This document shows positions 25,354 through 33,774 of a stretch of DNA of 64,000 nucleotides, one piece after another; position 1 is the stretch's first letter, and every line of letters starts with the position of its first letter. The DNA is from Streptomyces toxytricini. GTDB lineage: Bacteria > Actinomycetota > Actinomycetes > Streptomycetales > Streptomycetaceae. The stretch spans positions 62,001-126,000 of the forward strand of contig NZ_BMTY01000021.1 of the NCBI RefSeq assembly GCF_014649915.1, in the 5' to 3' direction. The notes below the pieces were generated by a model. That model saw nothing but the letters and a program-made list of their open reading frames with translations. It ran no database searches and was not told the DNA's origin. Position numbers and translations under genes: made by a program.

Positions 25354-26688
25354 ATGACCCTGACGACGCTGCTGATCGCGCTGCTGCTGCTCACCGCCCG
25401 CGCGGCGGCCCCGGGCCCGCCGGGGGCGGCGGACGCCCGCGAGGCCGCCCGCGCGCCCGCGCGTGCGCCGGGGGCAGTGCGGTCCGGCGCGGCGCCGGCC
25501 GGGACGGTGCGGCCGCTGCCGGGGGCGGTGCGGCCGCTGCCGGGGGCGGTGCGGCCGCTGCCGGGTCCGCTGGCGGTGGCCCGCTGGTGGGACCCGCCGC
25601 CGACCCCGTACGCGGCCGGGCACCGGGGGGTGGACCTGGCGGCCCCTGCGGGAGTGCGGGTGCGGGCGGTGGGCCCGGGGCGGGTGCACCACGCGGGGCC
25701 GGTCGCCGGGCGCGGGGTGCTGTCGCTCACCCTGCCGGGCGGCCTGCGCACCACGTACGAGCCGGTGCGGCCGCTCGTCGCGGAGGGGGAGGCCGTCGCC
25801 GCCGGGCAGGTCGTCGCCGTCCTGGAGGCGGGCGGCCACTGCGGGGCGCGGCCCTGCCTGCACTGGGGCCTGCTCGCGGGCGGGGAGTACCTCAACCCGC
25901 TCGGCCTGCTCCCGCGGCCGTCGCCGCGGCTGCTGCCGGCCGCGGGAGCGGCGCTCAGCCCCGGACGCCCCGCAGGGCCATCGCGACGGCCGTCTCGGTC
26001 ACCACGGCCGGGTCCTCGGCCGCGCCCAGCTCGATGCGGCGCACCGCCGCGTCGACGACGCCCTGGAGCAGCATCGCCGCCAGCTTCGGCTCCTCCTGGC
26101 CCAGCGCGGCCAGCGCCTCCACGATCAGCGCGACGAGCCCGCCGTGCGCGGCGCGGATCTTCTCCCGGGCGCCCGCGTCCAGCTCGCTCGCCGAGATCGC
26201 CACCACAGCCCGGTGGCGCCGGTCCCCGACGAGGCCGAGCTGGCTGCGCACGTAGGCCTCGATCTTGGCCTCGGGCGTGGCGGCCCGCTCCATGGCCGCC
26301 TCGATCTCCGCGGCCCAGACGGGGAAGTCCACCGCGCACAGCTCCTCGACGACGGCGGCGCGGGAGCGGAAGTACTCGTAGACGGAGGACCGGGCCAGGC
26401 CGGTCCGCTCCGCCAGGGCGGGGAAGGTCAGGGCCTCGGTCCCGCCTTCGGACAGCAGGGAGCGCGCCGCGTCCAACAGGGCGCCGCGCTGCATCGACCG
26501 GTGCTCGGCCACGGAGGCCGCTCGAATCCTGGGCACCCGTCCACTGTACGGAGGTACCGGCGGGTCAGCGCCCCACATCGGCCAGCTTTGCGCGCAGTTG
26601 CAGCACCGACTTGGTGTGGATCTGGCTGACGCGGCTCTCGGTGACGCCGAGGACGTTGCCGATCTCGGCCAGGGTCAGGCCCTCGTAG
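25354..26688 (+). CDS. Secreted M23-family peptidase, open frame runs on antisense to tetR
   Basis: The recognisable protein is about 205 residues: a signal sequence [19 protein letters not shown], a Pro-rich linker with three 7-residue repeats, then a LytM/M23 domain from [16 protein letters not shown] to [15 protein letters not shown]. The HxxxD and HWG metal-ligand patterns are present, so it may cleave peptidoglycan crosslinks. No stop codon occurs where the domain ends (about 25955). The frame stays open to 26688, adding some 240 Arg/Pro-rich residues that are antisense to tetR. The real C-terminus, or a sequence error there, cannot be decided from the window. Confidence 0.6.
   Translation: MTLTTLLIALLLLTARAAAPGPPGAADAREAARAPARAPGAVRSGAAPAGTVRPLPGAVRPLPGAVRPLPGPLAVARWWDPPPTPYAAGHRGVDLAAPAGVRVRAVGPGRVHHAGPVAGRGVLSLTLPGGLRTTYEPVRPLVAEGEAVAAGQVVAVLEAGGHCGARPCLHWGLLAGGEYLNPLGLLPRPSPRLLPAAGAALSPGRPAGPSRRPSRSPRPGPRPRPARCGAPPRRRRPGAASPPASAPPGPARPAPPRSARRARRARRGSSPGRPRPARSPRSPPQPGGAGPRRGRAGCARRPRSWPRAWRPAPWPPRSPRPRRGSPPRTAPRRRRRGSGSTRRRRTGPGRSAPPGRGRSGPRSRLRTAGSAPRPTGRRAASTGARPRRPLESWAPVHCTEVPAGQRPTSASFARSCSTDLVWIWLTRLSVTPRTLPISARVRPS
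25505..25567 (+). repeat. Three tandem 21-bp repeats in the M23 gene
   Basis: Three nearly identical 21-bp units, containing CGGTGCGGCCGCTGCCGGG, encode the linker repeats VRPLPGA between signal peptide and catalytic domain. Confidence 0.85.
25955..26536 (-). CDS. TetR family transcriptional regulator
   Basis: A 193-residue regulator. The N-terminal DNA-binding domain spans residues 17-65, with [18 protein letters not shown] and the helix-turn-helix [19 protein letters not shown]. The C-terminal ligand domain is not specific enough to name an inducer. The start is set at the GTG at 26536 ([14 protein letters not shown]); an in-frame start at 26578 would overlap whiG. It lies 28 bp after whiG on the same strand and is entirely antisense to the extended M23 frame. 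Confidence 0.85.
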   Translation of the reverse strand: MPRIRAASVAEHRSMQRGALLDAARSLLSEGGTEALTFPALAERTGLARSSVYEYFRSRAAVVEELCAVDFPVWAAEIEAAMERAATPEAKIEAYVRSQLGLVGDRRHRAVVAISASELDAGAREKIRAAHGGLVALIVEALAALGQEEPKLAAMLLQGVVDAAVRRIELGAAEDPAVVTETAVAMALRGVRG

Positions 26689-27401
26689 TAGTAGAGCGTC
26701 ACCACCGTCTTCTCCCGCTCGGGCAGCGTGTTGATGGCCCGGGCCAGCAGCCTGCGCAGCTCGCGGTCCTCGGCCACCTCCACGGGGTCGTCGGCGGCGG
26801 TGTCCTCCAGGGTGTCCATCAGGGAGAGGCGGTCGCCGCCCTCCCCGCCGACGTGCAGCAGCTCCTCCAGGGCGACCACGTTCGCCAGGGACAACTGGCT
26901 GAACACCGTGTGGAGTTCCTCCACGGCGATGCCCATCTCGGCGGCGACCTCGTGCTCCGTGGGGGTGCGGCGCAGCTGCGCCTCCAGCGTGGCGTACGCC
27001 CGCTCGACGGCCCGCGCCTTCTGCCGCACCGAGCGCGGGATCCAGTCGAGCGCCCGCAGCTCGTCGATCATGGCGCCCCGGATGCGGGTGATGGCGTACG
27101 TCTCGAACTTGATGGAGCGGTCGAGGTCGAACTTCTCGATGGCGTCGATCAGCCCGAAGACGCCGGAGGAGACGAAGTCGGCCTGCTCCACGTTGGGCGG
27201 GAGGCCCACGCTGACCCGGCCGGCGACGTACTTGACGAGGGGCGAGTAGTGGAGGATCAGCTGCTCGCGCAGCCGTCCGTCACCCGATGCCTTGTACGAG
27301 CGCCACAGCGCCTCCAGGGACGAGGGCGCGGTGGGCCGCACACCGCCGCGGGCAGCGGTGGGCACAGCAGCGCGGTCGGACCGTGAGGTGTGCTGGGGCA
27401 T
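26565..27401 (-). CDS. whiG: RNA polymerase sigma factor WhiG (FliA/SigD type)
   Basis: This 278-residue alternative sigma factor starts spore formation in aerial hyphae. It has region 2 with [17 protein letters not shown] and [28 protein letters not shown]. Region 3 includes [16 protein letters not shown]. Region 4 has [23 protein letters not shown] and ends with [13 protein letters not shown]. Motility-type sigma signatures together with Streptomyces gene order support whiG. In the family, anti-sigma RsiG with c-di-GMP controls it; rsiG is not in this window. It begins its own unit after the dprA terminator region. Confidence 0.95.
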   Translation of the reverse strand: MPQHTSRSDRAAVPTAARGGVRPTAPSSLEALWRSYKASGDGRLREQLILHYSPLVKYVAGRVSVGLPPNVEQADFVSSGVFGLIDAIEKFDLDRSIKFETYAITRIRGAMIDELRALDWIPRSVRQKARAVERAYATLEAQLRRTPTEHEVAAEMGIAVEELHTVFSQLSLANVVALEELLHVGGEGGDRLSLMDTLEDTAADDPVEVAEDRELRRLLARAINTLPEREKTVVTLYYYEGLTLAEIGNVLGVTESRVSQIHTKSVLQLRAKLADVGR

Positions 27402-27519
27402 GCTTCGCCTTTGCCGGAGCCGGATTCCTTGTGAGCGTAGCGTGACGGAGTAGTCGCGGTGCGCGAAGAGTACGGGATCGTATGAGGCCCCGGAGGCGTC
27501 CCGGATCGCACGGATGGCC

Positions 27520-27547
27520 CGGGACCGGCGCCGGGCGCCCGGTCCCG
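27520..27547 (-). terminator. Putative dprA operon terminator
   Basis: A 9-bp GC stem (27520-27528 with 27539-27547) with a 10-nt loop lies 63 nt after the dprA stop, within the 209-bp spacer ahead of whiG. The rest of that spacer should hold the whiG promoter; I could not place it. Confidence 0.5.
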
Positions 27548-27610
27548 GCCGCTGCCGGCGGAAAGACCGCGGTATTCATCGGCTTCACTCTTTCACCGGA
27601 ACGCCCCAGG

Positions 27611-29935
27611 TCACGGACCGCCTCGCCGTTCGCCACCGGTTCGTGTGCCTTCCCGGCGTGTCCTCTTGGCCAACCGCCAGGCGTCGCCCAGCCGTTCGAC
27701 GAACCCCAGAGAGTGAAGTTCGTACAGTCTGCCGATGACTTCATCGGTGCCGGTCCCCGCGGCGAGGGCGATGTCGCCGGCCTGCGCCGGCCCTGCGGCC
27801 GGCAGGGCGTCCAGCACCCGCGCGGTGTCCGGGTCCAGCAGGTCGCGGGCGAGGACCGGCCCGCGCCGTTCGGGCGCCAGCTCCCCCATGCCGCCGACGA
27901 GTTCGACGACCTCGGCCGCGTCGGTGACGAGCACCGCCTCCCCGCGCAGCAGCTCGTGCACCCCGGCCGACAGCGCGCTGGTGGCGGGCCCGGGGACGCC
28001 CATGGTGAACCGGCCCAGCTGCCGGGCCCGGCGGGCGGTGACCAGCGATCCGCTGCGGTAGGCCGCCTCGACCACGACGGTGCCGCGGGTCAGGGCGGCG
28101 ATGACCCGGTTGCGCAGCACGAACCGGGCCGGCGTCGGGTGGCTGCCGGGCGGCAGCTCGCCCAGCACCAGCCCCTGTCCGGCGATGGCGCCGAGCAGCC
28201 CGGCGTGGCCCCGCGGGTACGCGGTGTCGACCCCGCAGGCCAGGACCGCGGCCGTCGCCCCGCCGGCCCCGAGCGCACCGCGGTGTGCGGCGCCGTCGAC
28301 CCCGTACGCGGCCCCCGACACCACGACCCAGCCGCGCTCGGCGAGCCCGGCGGCCAGGGTGTGCGCCATGTGCGCCCCGTACGGGGTGCAGGCCCGCGCC
28401 CCGACGAGGGCGACGGAGCGCAGCGCCCAGGTCCGCAGGTCGGGGGTGCCCCGCACCCACAGGCCGACGGGTCTGGCGTCACCGAGGTCGTCGAGCTGGG
28501 TGGGCCACTGCGGGGTGCCGGGGCAGAGGAACCGGCAGCCCAGCTCGGCCGCCCGGTCCAGGTCGGCGCGGGGATCGGCCTGGGCGGCCCTCAGCCGGTA
28601 TCCGGCGACCCGCTGCCGCCCCGCCCCGGCCAGCTCCGGGGGCTCGGGGTCGGCCCCGGTGAGCATCCGCATCAGCCCGGCGGCCCCGTACTCGCGCAGC
28701 CACCGTCCCCCGTGCACGTCCCCCGGCTCCAGCACCCGCGTCAACGCAACCCGCGCAAGCAGCTCCTCCTCGTTCCCCCGGAGCGCGCCTTCCACTTCGG
28801 CCGGGGCTCGCCCCTCCGCCCCGGGACCACCGGGCGCCCCGAAGCCGGCCACCCGCTCGGGCCCCCGGCCCTGCGGCGACTCCGCACCCGCCCCCGACCC
28901 GAAGCCAGGGCCGTGCGGCCCCAAGCCCGCCACCGGCTCGCGACCGGTGCCGTGCAGCGGCCCCGAGCCCGCCGCCGGCTCGGGACCGGAGCCGTTCGGC
29001 TGGTCGACTCCGGGCATCGGCTCGGAGTCAGGGCCCTGCTGCTCCCCCGCTCCGTGCAGCAGCGGCTCGGAGCCGGAGCCGTCCGGCGGTCCGGAGCCCA
29101 TCACCGCCCCGGAACCGGGGCCATGCGGCCGCCCCGCTTCGGACATCGGCTCGCGACCAGGGCCCTGCGACGGTCCGGAGCCGGTCACCGGCTCGCGACC
29201 GGGGCCGCGCTGGTCGACGCCAGGGCCCTGCGGCGGCCCGCAGCCAGGCCCGTGCGGCGGCCCTGAGCCTGCCGCCGGCTCGGAACCGGAGCCACGGCCA
29301 ACTTCGGGCATCGGCCCGGAATCAGGGCTTTGCGGCGGCCCGTTACCGAGACCATGCGGGGCCCCGGAGCCCGCCACCGCCCCGGAGCCAGGGCCATGCG
29401 GCTGCCCCACTCCGGACAGCGGCTCGCAACCAGGACCGTGCGGCGGCCCGAAGCCCGCCACCTGCCCGGAGCCTGAGCCGTGCGGCGGCCCGGAACCCGC
29501 CATCAGCTCGGGGCCGCGGCGCTGTGGCGGCCCGGAACCCGTCACCGGACCGGAGCCAGGGCCATGCGGCTGCCCCACTCCGGACAGCGGCTCGCAACCA
29601 GGACCGTGCGGCGGCCCGGAGCCGGCGCCCTGCCGCTGCCCCGCTTCGGGCAGCGGCTCGGCGCCAGGACCGTGCGGCGGCCTGAAGCCCGCCACCTGCC
29701 CGCGACCGGGGTCGTGCGGCTGGTCGACTCCGGGCATCGGCTCGCAACCGGGACCCTGCGGCGGCCCGGAGCCCGTCACCGGCCTCGGATTGGGGCCGTG
29801 CGGTCGCCGGGAGCCCGTCGTCGGCCCGGCGCCGCGGCCGTGCGGTGATGCGGAGTCCGGCGCCGCCCGCCCCGGACCGGGGCCGTGCGGCTGCCCGGAG
29901 TCCGGCAGCGGTTCGGGAGTGGGGGGCGGGGTCAT
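27611..29935 (-). CDS. dprA: DNA-processing protein DprA with long N-terminal repeat domain
   Basis: DprA binds single-stranded DNA and loads RecA during uptake or repair of incoming DNA. The conserved 389-residue protein (about residues 386-774) has ARACTPYGAHMAHTLA, the Rossmann-type SGAAYGVDGAAHRGAL, PRGHAGLL and FVLRNRVIAALTRGTVV, then a C-terminal winged helix. It is preceded by about 370 residues of 14-residue Gly/Pro repeats (28835-29890). The frame is continuous, and the ATG at 29935 overlaps the comM stop as ATGA, so the extension is expected to be translated. An internal start near the conserved domain cannot be excluded. Confidence 0.88.
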   Translation of the reverse strand: MTPPPTPEPLPDSGQPHGPGPGRAAPDSASPHGRGAGPTTGSRRPHGPNPRPVTGSGPPQGPGCEPMPGVDQPHDPGRGQVAGFRPPHGPGAEPLPEAGQRQGAGSGPPHGPGCEPLSGVGQPHGPGSGPVTGSGPPQRRGPELMAGSGPPHGSGSGQVAGFGPPHGPGCEPLSGVGQPHGPGSGAVAGSGAPHGLGNGPPQSPDSGPMPEVGRGSGSEPAAGSGPPHGPGCGPPQGPGVDQRGPGREPVTGSGPSQGPGREPMSEAGRPHGPGSGAVMGSGPPDGSGSEPLLHGAGEQQGPDSEPMPGVDQPNGSGPEPAAGSGPLHGTGREPVAGLGPHGPGFGSGAGAESPQGRGPERVAGFGAPGGPGAEGRAPAEVEGALRGNEEELLARVALTRVLEPGDVHGGRWLREYGAAGLMRMLTGADPEPPELAGAGRQRVAGYRLRAAQADPRADLDRAAELGCRFLCPGTPQWPTQLDDLGDARPVGLWVRGTPDLRTWALRSVALVGARACTPYGAHMAHTLAAGLAERGWVVVSGAAYGVDGAAHRGALGAGGATAAVLACGVDTAYPRGHAGLLGAIAGQGLVLGELPPGSHPTPARFVLRNRVIAALTRGTVVVEAAYRSGSLVTARRARQLGRFTMGVPGPATSALSAGVHELLRGEAVLVTDAAEVVELVGGMGELAPERRGPVLARDLLDPDTARVLDALPAAGPAQAGDIALAAGTGTDEVIGRLYELHSLGFVERLGDAWRLAKRTRREGTRTGGERRGGP
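28835..29890 (-). repeat. Coding minisatellite, about 27 copies of a 42-bp unit in dprA
   Basis: Most units encode 14 residues of the form PHGPGxxPxxGxGP; a few are 8, 12, 13 or 15 residues. Copies at 29382-29450 and 29550-29618 are identical over about 69 bp at an offset of exactly 168 bp, or four units. That points to recent duplication. Confidence 0.93.
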
Positions 29936-31563
29936 GCGGTGGCTCCTGCCGTGAGGGCGCCGCGGGCGACGCCGGTGCGGAGTTCCAGGGCGACGGCCAC
30001 GTCCAGGGCGTCCGGGTGGTCGTTGCCCCGCAGGTCGGCCACGGTCCAGGCGACCCGGAGCACCCGGTCGAGCCCGCGGGCGGTGAGGAGGCCGCGCTCC
30101 AGATCGCGCTCGGCCTGGGCGAGCGCGCCGGGGGCGGCCGGCCAGCGGGTGCGGAGCTCGTGTCCGGGAACCTCGGCGTTGAGCCGCCACGGCGTCCCGG
30201 CGAGCCGGGCCGCGGCGCGCTCCCTGGCCTGGAGGACCCGGGCGGCGACGACAGCCGTCGGCTCGCCGCGGCTGCCGGGCCGGGCCAGGTCGCGGCGGCC
30301 GACCGGCTCGACCTCCACCCGCAGGTCCACCCGGTCCAGCAGCGGCCCCGACAGCCGGGCCTGGTACCGCCGCACCACCGAGGCGGGGCATTCGCAGCCC
30401 GCGCCGTACAGCCCGTGCCGCCCGCAGGGGCAGGGGTTGGCGGCGAGGACCATCAGGAAGCGGGCCGGCAGCTGGACCACCCCGGCGGCCCGGGCGATGA
30501 CCACCCGCCCGGACTCCAGGGGCTGGCGCAGCGCGTCCAGCGCCTTCGCACTGAACTCGGCGGCTTCGTCCAGGAAGAGGATTCCGCGGTGTGCCAGCGA
30601 GACGGCCCCCGGCCGCGGCACCCCGGCCCCGCCGCCGACGAGGGACTGCATGGTGGCGGAGTGGTGCGGCGCGCAGTACGGGGCGCGGGTGACGAGGGGG
30701 TCCCCCGGCGGGAGGATCCCGGCGACCGAGTGGACGGCGGTCACCTCCAGGGAGTCCTGCCGGGTGAGCGGCGGCAGGATGCCCTGCATCCGTTCGGCGA
30801 GCATCGTCTTGCCCGCGCCCGGCGGCCCGCTCAGGAACAGGTGGTGCCCTCCGGAGGCGGCGACCTCCAGGGCCCGGCGGGCCGCCTGCTGCCCGGCCAC
30901 ATCGGCCAGGTCCGGCAGATCGCCCGGGCCGCCCTCCGCCGGCCGGCCGGACAGGACCCCGGTGCCCAGGCCCGCGCCGGGCACCAGCAGCGCCGAGGGC
31001 CCCGGGCCGGGCGGCCCTGCCTCCTCCTCGGGCTCGGCGGCCGCCCCGTCGGCGCCGGTGAGCACCGCGATCAGCCGGCGCAGGCTGCCGACGCCGAGCA
31101 CCGACACCCCGGGCACCAGCTCCGCCTCGGCGGCGCAGCCCCGCGGCACGACGACGTGGCGGTGGCCGGCCTCCGCGGCGGCGAGCACCGCCGGGAGGAT
31201 GCCGGGCACCGGCCGGACCCGGCCGTCCAGTCCCAGCTCCCCGATCAGGACCAGGTCGGCGATGACCGCCGGGTCGACCACCTCCGCGGCTCCGAGCACC
31301 GCTGCCGCGACGGCGAGGTCGAATCCCGAGCCGCCCTTGGGGACGGAGGCAGGGCTGAGCCCGACCGTGAGCTTCTTCTGCGGCCAGGCGGCGCCGGAGT
31401 TGGCGACCGCGGCCCGCACCCGGTCCCGGCTCTCGACCAGGGTCTTGTCGGGCAGCCCCACCAGGGTGAAGGCCGCCACGCCCGGTTCGAGGTCGGCCTG
31501 GACCTCCACGACCACGCCCTCGACGCCGACGAGGGCCACCGAGCAGGCTCGCGCGAATCCCAT
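29932..31563 (-). CDS. comM: ComM/YifB family AAA+ ATPase (Mg-chelatase-like)
   Basis: A 543-residue protein with an N-terminal Lon-like domain (KLTVGLSPASVPKGGSGFDL), then an AAA+ module. Walker A is GPPGAGKTM, Walker B ILFLDEAAEF, and the zinc-like cluster reads NPCPCGRHG with CECPASVVRRYQ. ComM is a helicase that aids branch migration during integration of foreign DNA. The start ATG at 31563 overlaps the yraN stop and its own stop overlaps dprA, both as ATGA, so yraN-comM-dprA is a tightly coupled operon. Confidence 0.92.
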   Translation of the reverse strand: MGFARACSVALVGVEGVVVEVQADLEPGVAAFTLVGLPDKTLVESRDRVRAAVANSGAAWPQKKLTVGLSPASVPKGGSGFDLAVAAAVLGAAEVVDPAVIADLVLIGELGLDGRVRPVPGILPAVLAAAEAGHRHVVVPRGCAAEAELVPGVSVLGVGSLRRLIAVLTGADGAAAEPEEEAGPPGPGPSALLVPGAGLGTGVLSGRPAEGGPGDLPDLADVAGQQAARRALEVAASGGHHLFLSGPPGAGKTMLAERMQGILPPLTRQDSLEVTAVHSVAGILPPGDPLVTRAPYCAPHHSATMQSLVGGGAGVPRPGAVSLAHRGILFLDEAAEFSAKALDALRQPLESGRVVIARAAGVVQLPARFLMVLAANPCPCGRHGLYGAGCECPASVVRRYQARLSGPLLDRVDLRVEVEPVGRRDLARPGSRGEPTAVVAARVLQARERAAARLAGTPWRLNAEVPGHELRTRWPAAPGALAQAERDLERGLLTARGLDRVLRVAWTVADLRGNDHPDALDVAVALELRTGVARGALTAGATA

Positions 31564-31934
31564 CACGCCACCCCCCTGACGTGCTCCACGACGGGCGCCC
31601 CGCGCCGCGGGAGCACGACCCCCACGAGGTCGATCCGCACCCCGCCCGGCGGCGGTCCCCCGTGGTCGGCGAGCCAGCGCCCGGCGAGCCTGCGCAGCCG
31701 CTCGGCCTTGCCCGGCCGCACCGCGGCCATCGGGTGCTCGAACGGGCCCGCCCGCCGCGTCTTGACCTCGCACACCACGAGCGCGTCCCCGTCCCGGGCG
31801 AGGATGTCGATCTCCCCCGCCCGGCACCGCCAGTTCCGCTCGATGACGGTCATGCCGGCCTCCGCCAGCCGCCGCACGGCGAGCTCCTCGCCGTACCGCC
31901 CCATTGCCTGCCGCGCCACGCCCTTCGCGTCCAT
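31563..31934 (-). CDS. YraN family endonuclease-like protein (UPF0102)
   Basis: A 123-residue protein with a predicted restriction-endonuclease-like fold. The conserved residues are in [31 protein letters not shown] (Glu and Asp) and VCEVKTRR (the ExK motif). Its cellular role is not established in the family. I set the start at the ATG at 31934, nine bases after GGAGG; the open frame extends 30 codons further but without such a site. First gene of the yraN-comM-dprA operon. Confidence 0.9.
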   Translation of the reverse strand: MDAKGVARQAMGRYGEELAVRRLAEAGMTVIERNWRCRAGEIDILARDGDALVVCEVKTRRAGPFEHPMAAVRPGKAERLRRLAGRWLADHGGPPPGGVRIDLVGVVLPRRGAPVVEHVRGVA

Positions 31935-32074
31935 CGCGCACCACCTCCACCGCCACGGTCCCGCGGACCGCAGAAGCGAGTGGATCTTGGTGGACGAAGA
32001 GGCCGTTGTGGACGGCGCCCTCACCCCTCAGGGGGACGGGAGCGCCGCCGGCGGGTGCGGCCGGGCCGCCGCGA

Positions 32075-32383
32075 TCAGCTGCCGGGCAGTTCGAGGTCGC
32101 TCTTGTTGAGCTCCTCGATGTTCACGTCCTTGAAGGTCAGCACGCGCACCTGCTTGACGAAGCGGGCCGGCCGGTACATGTCCCACACCCAGGCGTCGGC
32201 CATCGTCACCTCGAAGAACACCTCCCCCTGGACCGAGTGCACCTGCATCTCGTAGTCGTTCGTCAGGTAGAAGCGGCGTTCCGTCTCGATCACGTACTTG
32301 AACAGCCCGACGACGTCGCGGTACTCCCGATAGAGCTTCAGCTCCATCTCGGTCTCGTACTTCTCGAGGTCCTCGGCGCTCAT
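32075..32383 (-). CDS. DUF2469 family protein
   Basis: A 102-residue acidic cytosolic protein beginning MSAEDLEKYETEMELKLYRE and ending KDVNIEELNKSDLELP. It matches the actinobacterial DUF2469 family in length and sequence. Function is unknown. The start is the ATG at 32383; the upstream in-frame codons lack a ribosome binding site. It lies 140 bp before yraN and 43 bp after the Nudix gene, in the place often next to rnhB, but no rnhB is present here. Confidence 0.85.
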   Translation of the reverse strand: MSAEDLEKYETEMELKLYREYRDVVGLFKYVIETERRFYLTNDYEMQVHSVQGEVFFEVTMADAWVWDMYRPARFVKQVRVLTFKDVNIEELNKSDLELPGS

Positions 32384-32426
32384 GGCATGTTCCCCTTCAG
32401 CCGTGCGTCCCCCCATTGTGCGGCAG

Positions 32427-32945
32427 TCACGCGGGCGGCCGGTCGATTTCCGTCGCGAGGTCCACCGGCGCGCCCGGCGGGCCCTCCGCCAGCAGGGTCT
32501 CCAGGAGCCCGGCGAGCCGCGCGGGGTAGACGGTCTCCCGGGTCGTGAGGAGTTCCTCCACGGTCCACCACCTGGCCCCGGTGACGCTGCGCCGCTCCAG
32601 TTCGGTGAGGCCCTTCATCTCGGTGCGCGTCTGCCCGGTCCGGGCCAGGAAGTACCACTCGTCCTGCTCCCACCGCCGCCCGTCGAAGGGGAAGGCGCAG
32701 TGGCGCCGCCACAGCACCGGTCCGAGCTCGACCTCGGTGATGCCGGTCTCCTCCGCGAGCTCCCGCAGGGCGGCCTCCTCGCGGGTCTCCGCGCCCTCCA
32801 GCCCGCCGCCCGGGGTGAACCACCAGTCGACCTCCGGCGCCGCGGGCTCGAAGCCGTGCAGCAGCAGGATCCGGTCCGCGGGGTCGAGCAGGACCACCCG
32901 GGACACCTTGCGGAAGCCGGCCGCGCCGGCCGGGTCATCGGGCAC
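32427..32945 (-). CDS. Nudix hydrolase
   Basis: A 172-residue pyrophosphohydrolase of unknown substrate. The Nudix box begins GGGLEGAETREEAALREL and ends EETGI, fitting the GX5EX7REUXEEXGU consensus. The C-terminal part has ARWWTVEELLTTRETVYP. The start is the GTG at 32945, overlapping the end of the signal peptidase gene by 11 bp, so it is translated from the same message. A house-cleaning role is usual for the family; nothing here shows which nucleotide is cleaved. Confidence 0.9.
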   Translation of the reverse strand: MPDDPAGAAGFRKVSRVVLLDPADRILLLHGFEPAAPEVDWWFTPGGGLEGAETREEAALRELAEETGITEVELGPVLWRRHCAFPFDGRRWEQDEWYFLARTGQTRTEMKGLTELERRSVTGARWWTVEELLTTRETVYPARLAGLLETLLAEGPPGAPVDLATEIDRPPA

Positions 32946-33732
32946 CGGCCGCCGCCTTCCGGCGGGCGAGCACCCGCGCCAGGGGCCCGTACGCGCACCC
33001 GAGCAGGACGAGCGCGGCACCGGCCGCGGCCGCGGCCAGCTGGATCCGCAGAGGCCCGGGCCGCGAGGTCCCGCCGGGCAGGTCCGCGTACGCCGCGGGC
33101 CGGCCGACCATGGTCGCGGAGGGCCAGGCGAGGGCGTCGACGCGGCCCCGAACCGCGGAGCGCGGCACGGTCCCCTGCCCGGCCTCCTGGAGGTGTGCCC
33201 GCGAGTCGAGGGAGGCGGAGCGGCGGTCGCCCAGGAGGAAGAGGTTCCCCTCGGGGACGGTCACCTCGAAGGGGGTCTGCGACGCGGGCCGCAGCCCGTT
33301 CGCGGCGGCACCGGGGTCGTCGAGGTCGGCGTACGGCTCGTCGAGCTCGCGGCCGTTGAGGGTGAGCCGCCCGCCCGCGCCGCAGCACTTCACGGTGTCG
33401 CCGCCGACGCCGACGACCCGCTTGACCATGGGCGAGTCGGCCCATCGGGTGTCGGTGAAGACGACCACGTCGCCCCGGCGGACCTCGGCGCCGTCGATCC
33501 GCTGGGCGAGGACCCGGTCGCCCGGCCTGACGGTCGGGACCATCGAGTCGGTCGGCACCGTGAAGGGCTGGTAGACCACGGCCCCCCACACGAAGGCGCC
33601 CAGGAAGAGCACGAAGCCGACGGCGACGGCGATGCCCGACAGGACGCTGCCGGCACCACGGCGGCCGCCTCCGCTCCCGCGTGCTCCCTGCGTGCTGCCG
33701 TCCTGCGTTCTGCTGTCCTGCGTTCCGCCCAT
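32935..33732 (-). CDS. sipZ: Type I signal peptidase, fourth gene of the cluster (SipZ-like)
   Basis: A 265-residue membrane peptidase that removes signal peptides outside the membrane. An N-terminal helix spans about residues 32-54, the catalytic Ser is in VPTDSM and the catalytic Lys in MVKRVVGVGGD. The box GDRRSASLDSR replaces the usual GDHRxxSxDSR, so His is missing there. A second helix near the C-terminus ([20 protein letters not shown]) gives two anchors. Last of four tandem signal peptidase genes; the name follows S. coelicolor order. Confidence 0.9.
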   Translation of the reverse strand: MGGTQDSRTQDGSTQGARGSGGGRRGAGSVLSGIAVAVGFVLFLGAFVWGAVVYQPFTVPTDSMVPTVRPGDRVLAQRIDGAEVRRGDVVVFTDTRWADSPMVKRVVGVGGDTVKCCGAGGRLTLNGRELDEPYADLDDPGAAANGLRPASQTPFEVTVPEGNLFLLGDRRSASLDSRAHLQEAGQGTVPRSAVRGRVDALAWPSATMVGRPAAYADLPGGTSRPGPLRIQLAAAAAGAALVLLGCAYGPLARVLARRKAAAGAR

Positions 33733-33774
33733 GGCTGCGCCCCCTGTCCGGGATGGACCACCCTGGGCGGCACC

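Noticed and set aside
28080-29954. A 624-codon open frame on the plus strand antisense to dprA
   Set aside because: It mirrors the 42-bp repeats of dprA and has no recognisable domain, start signal or conserved neighbour. GC-rich repeats keep several frames open.
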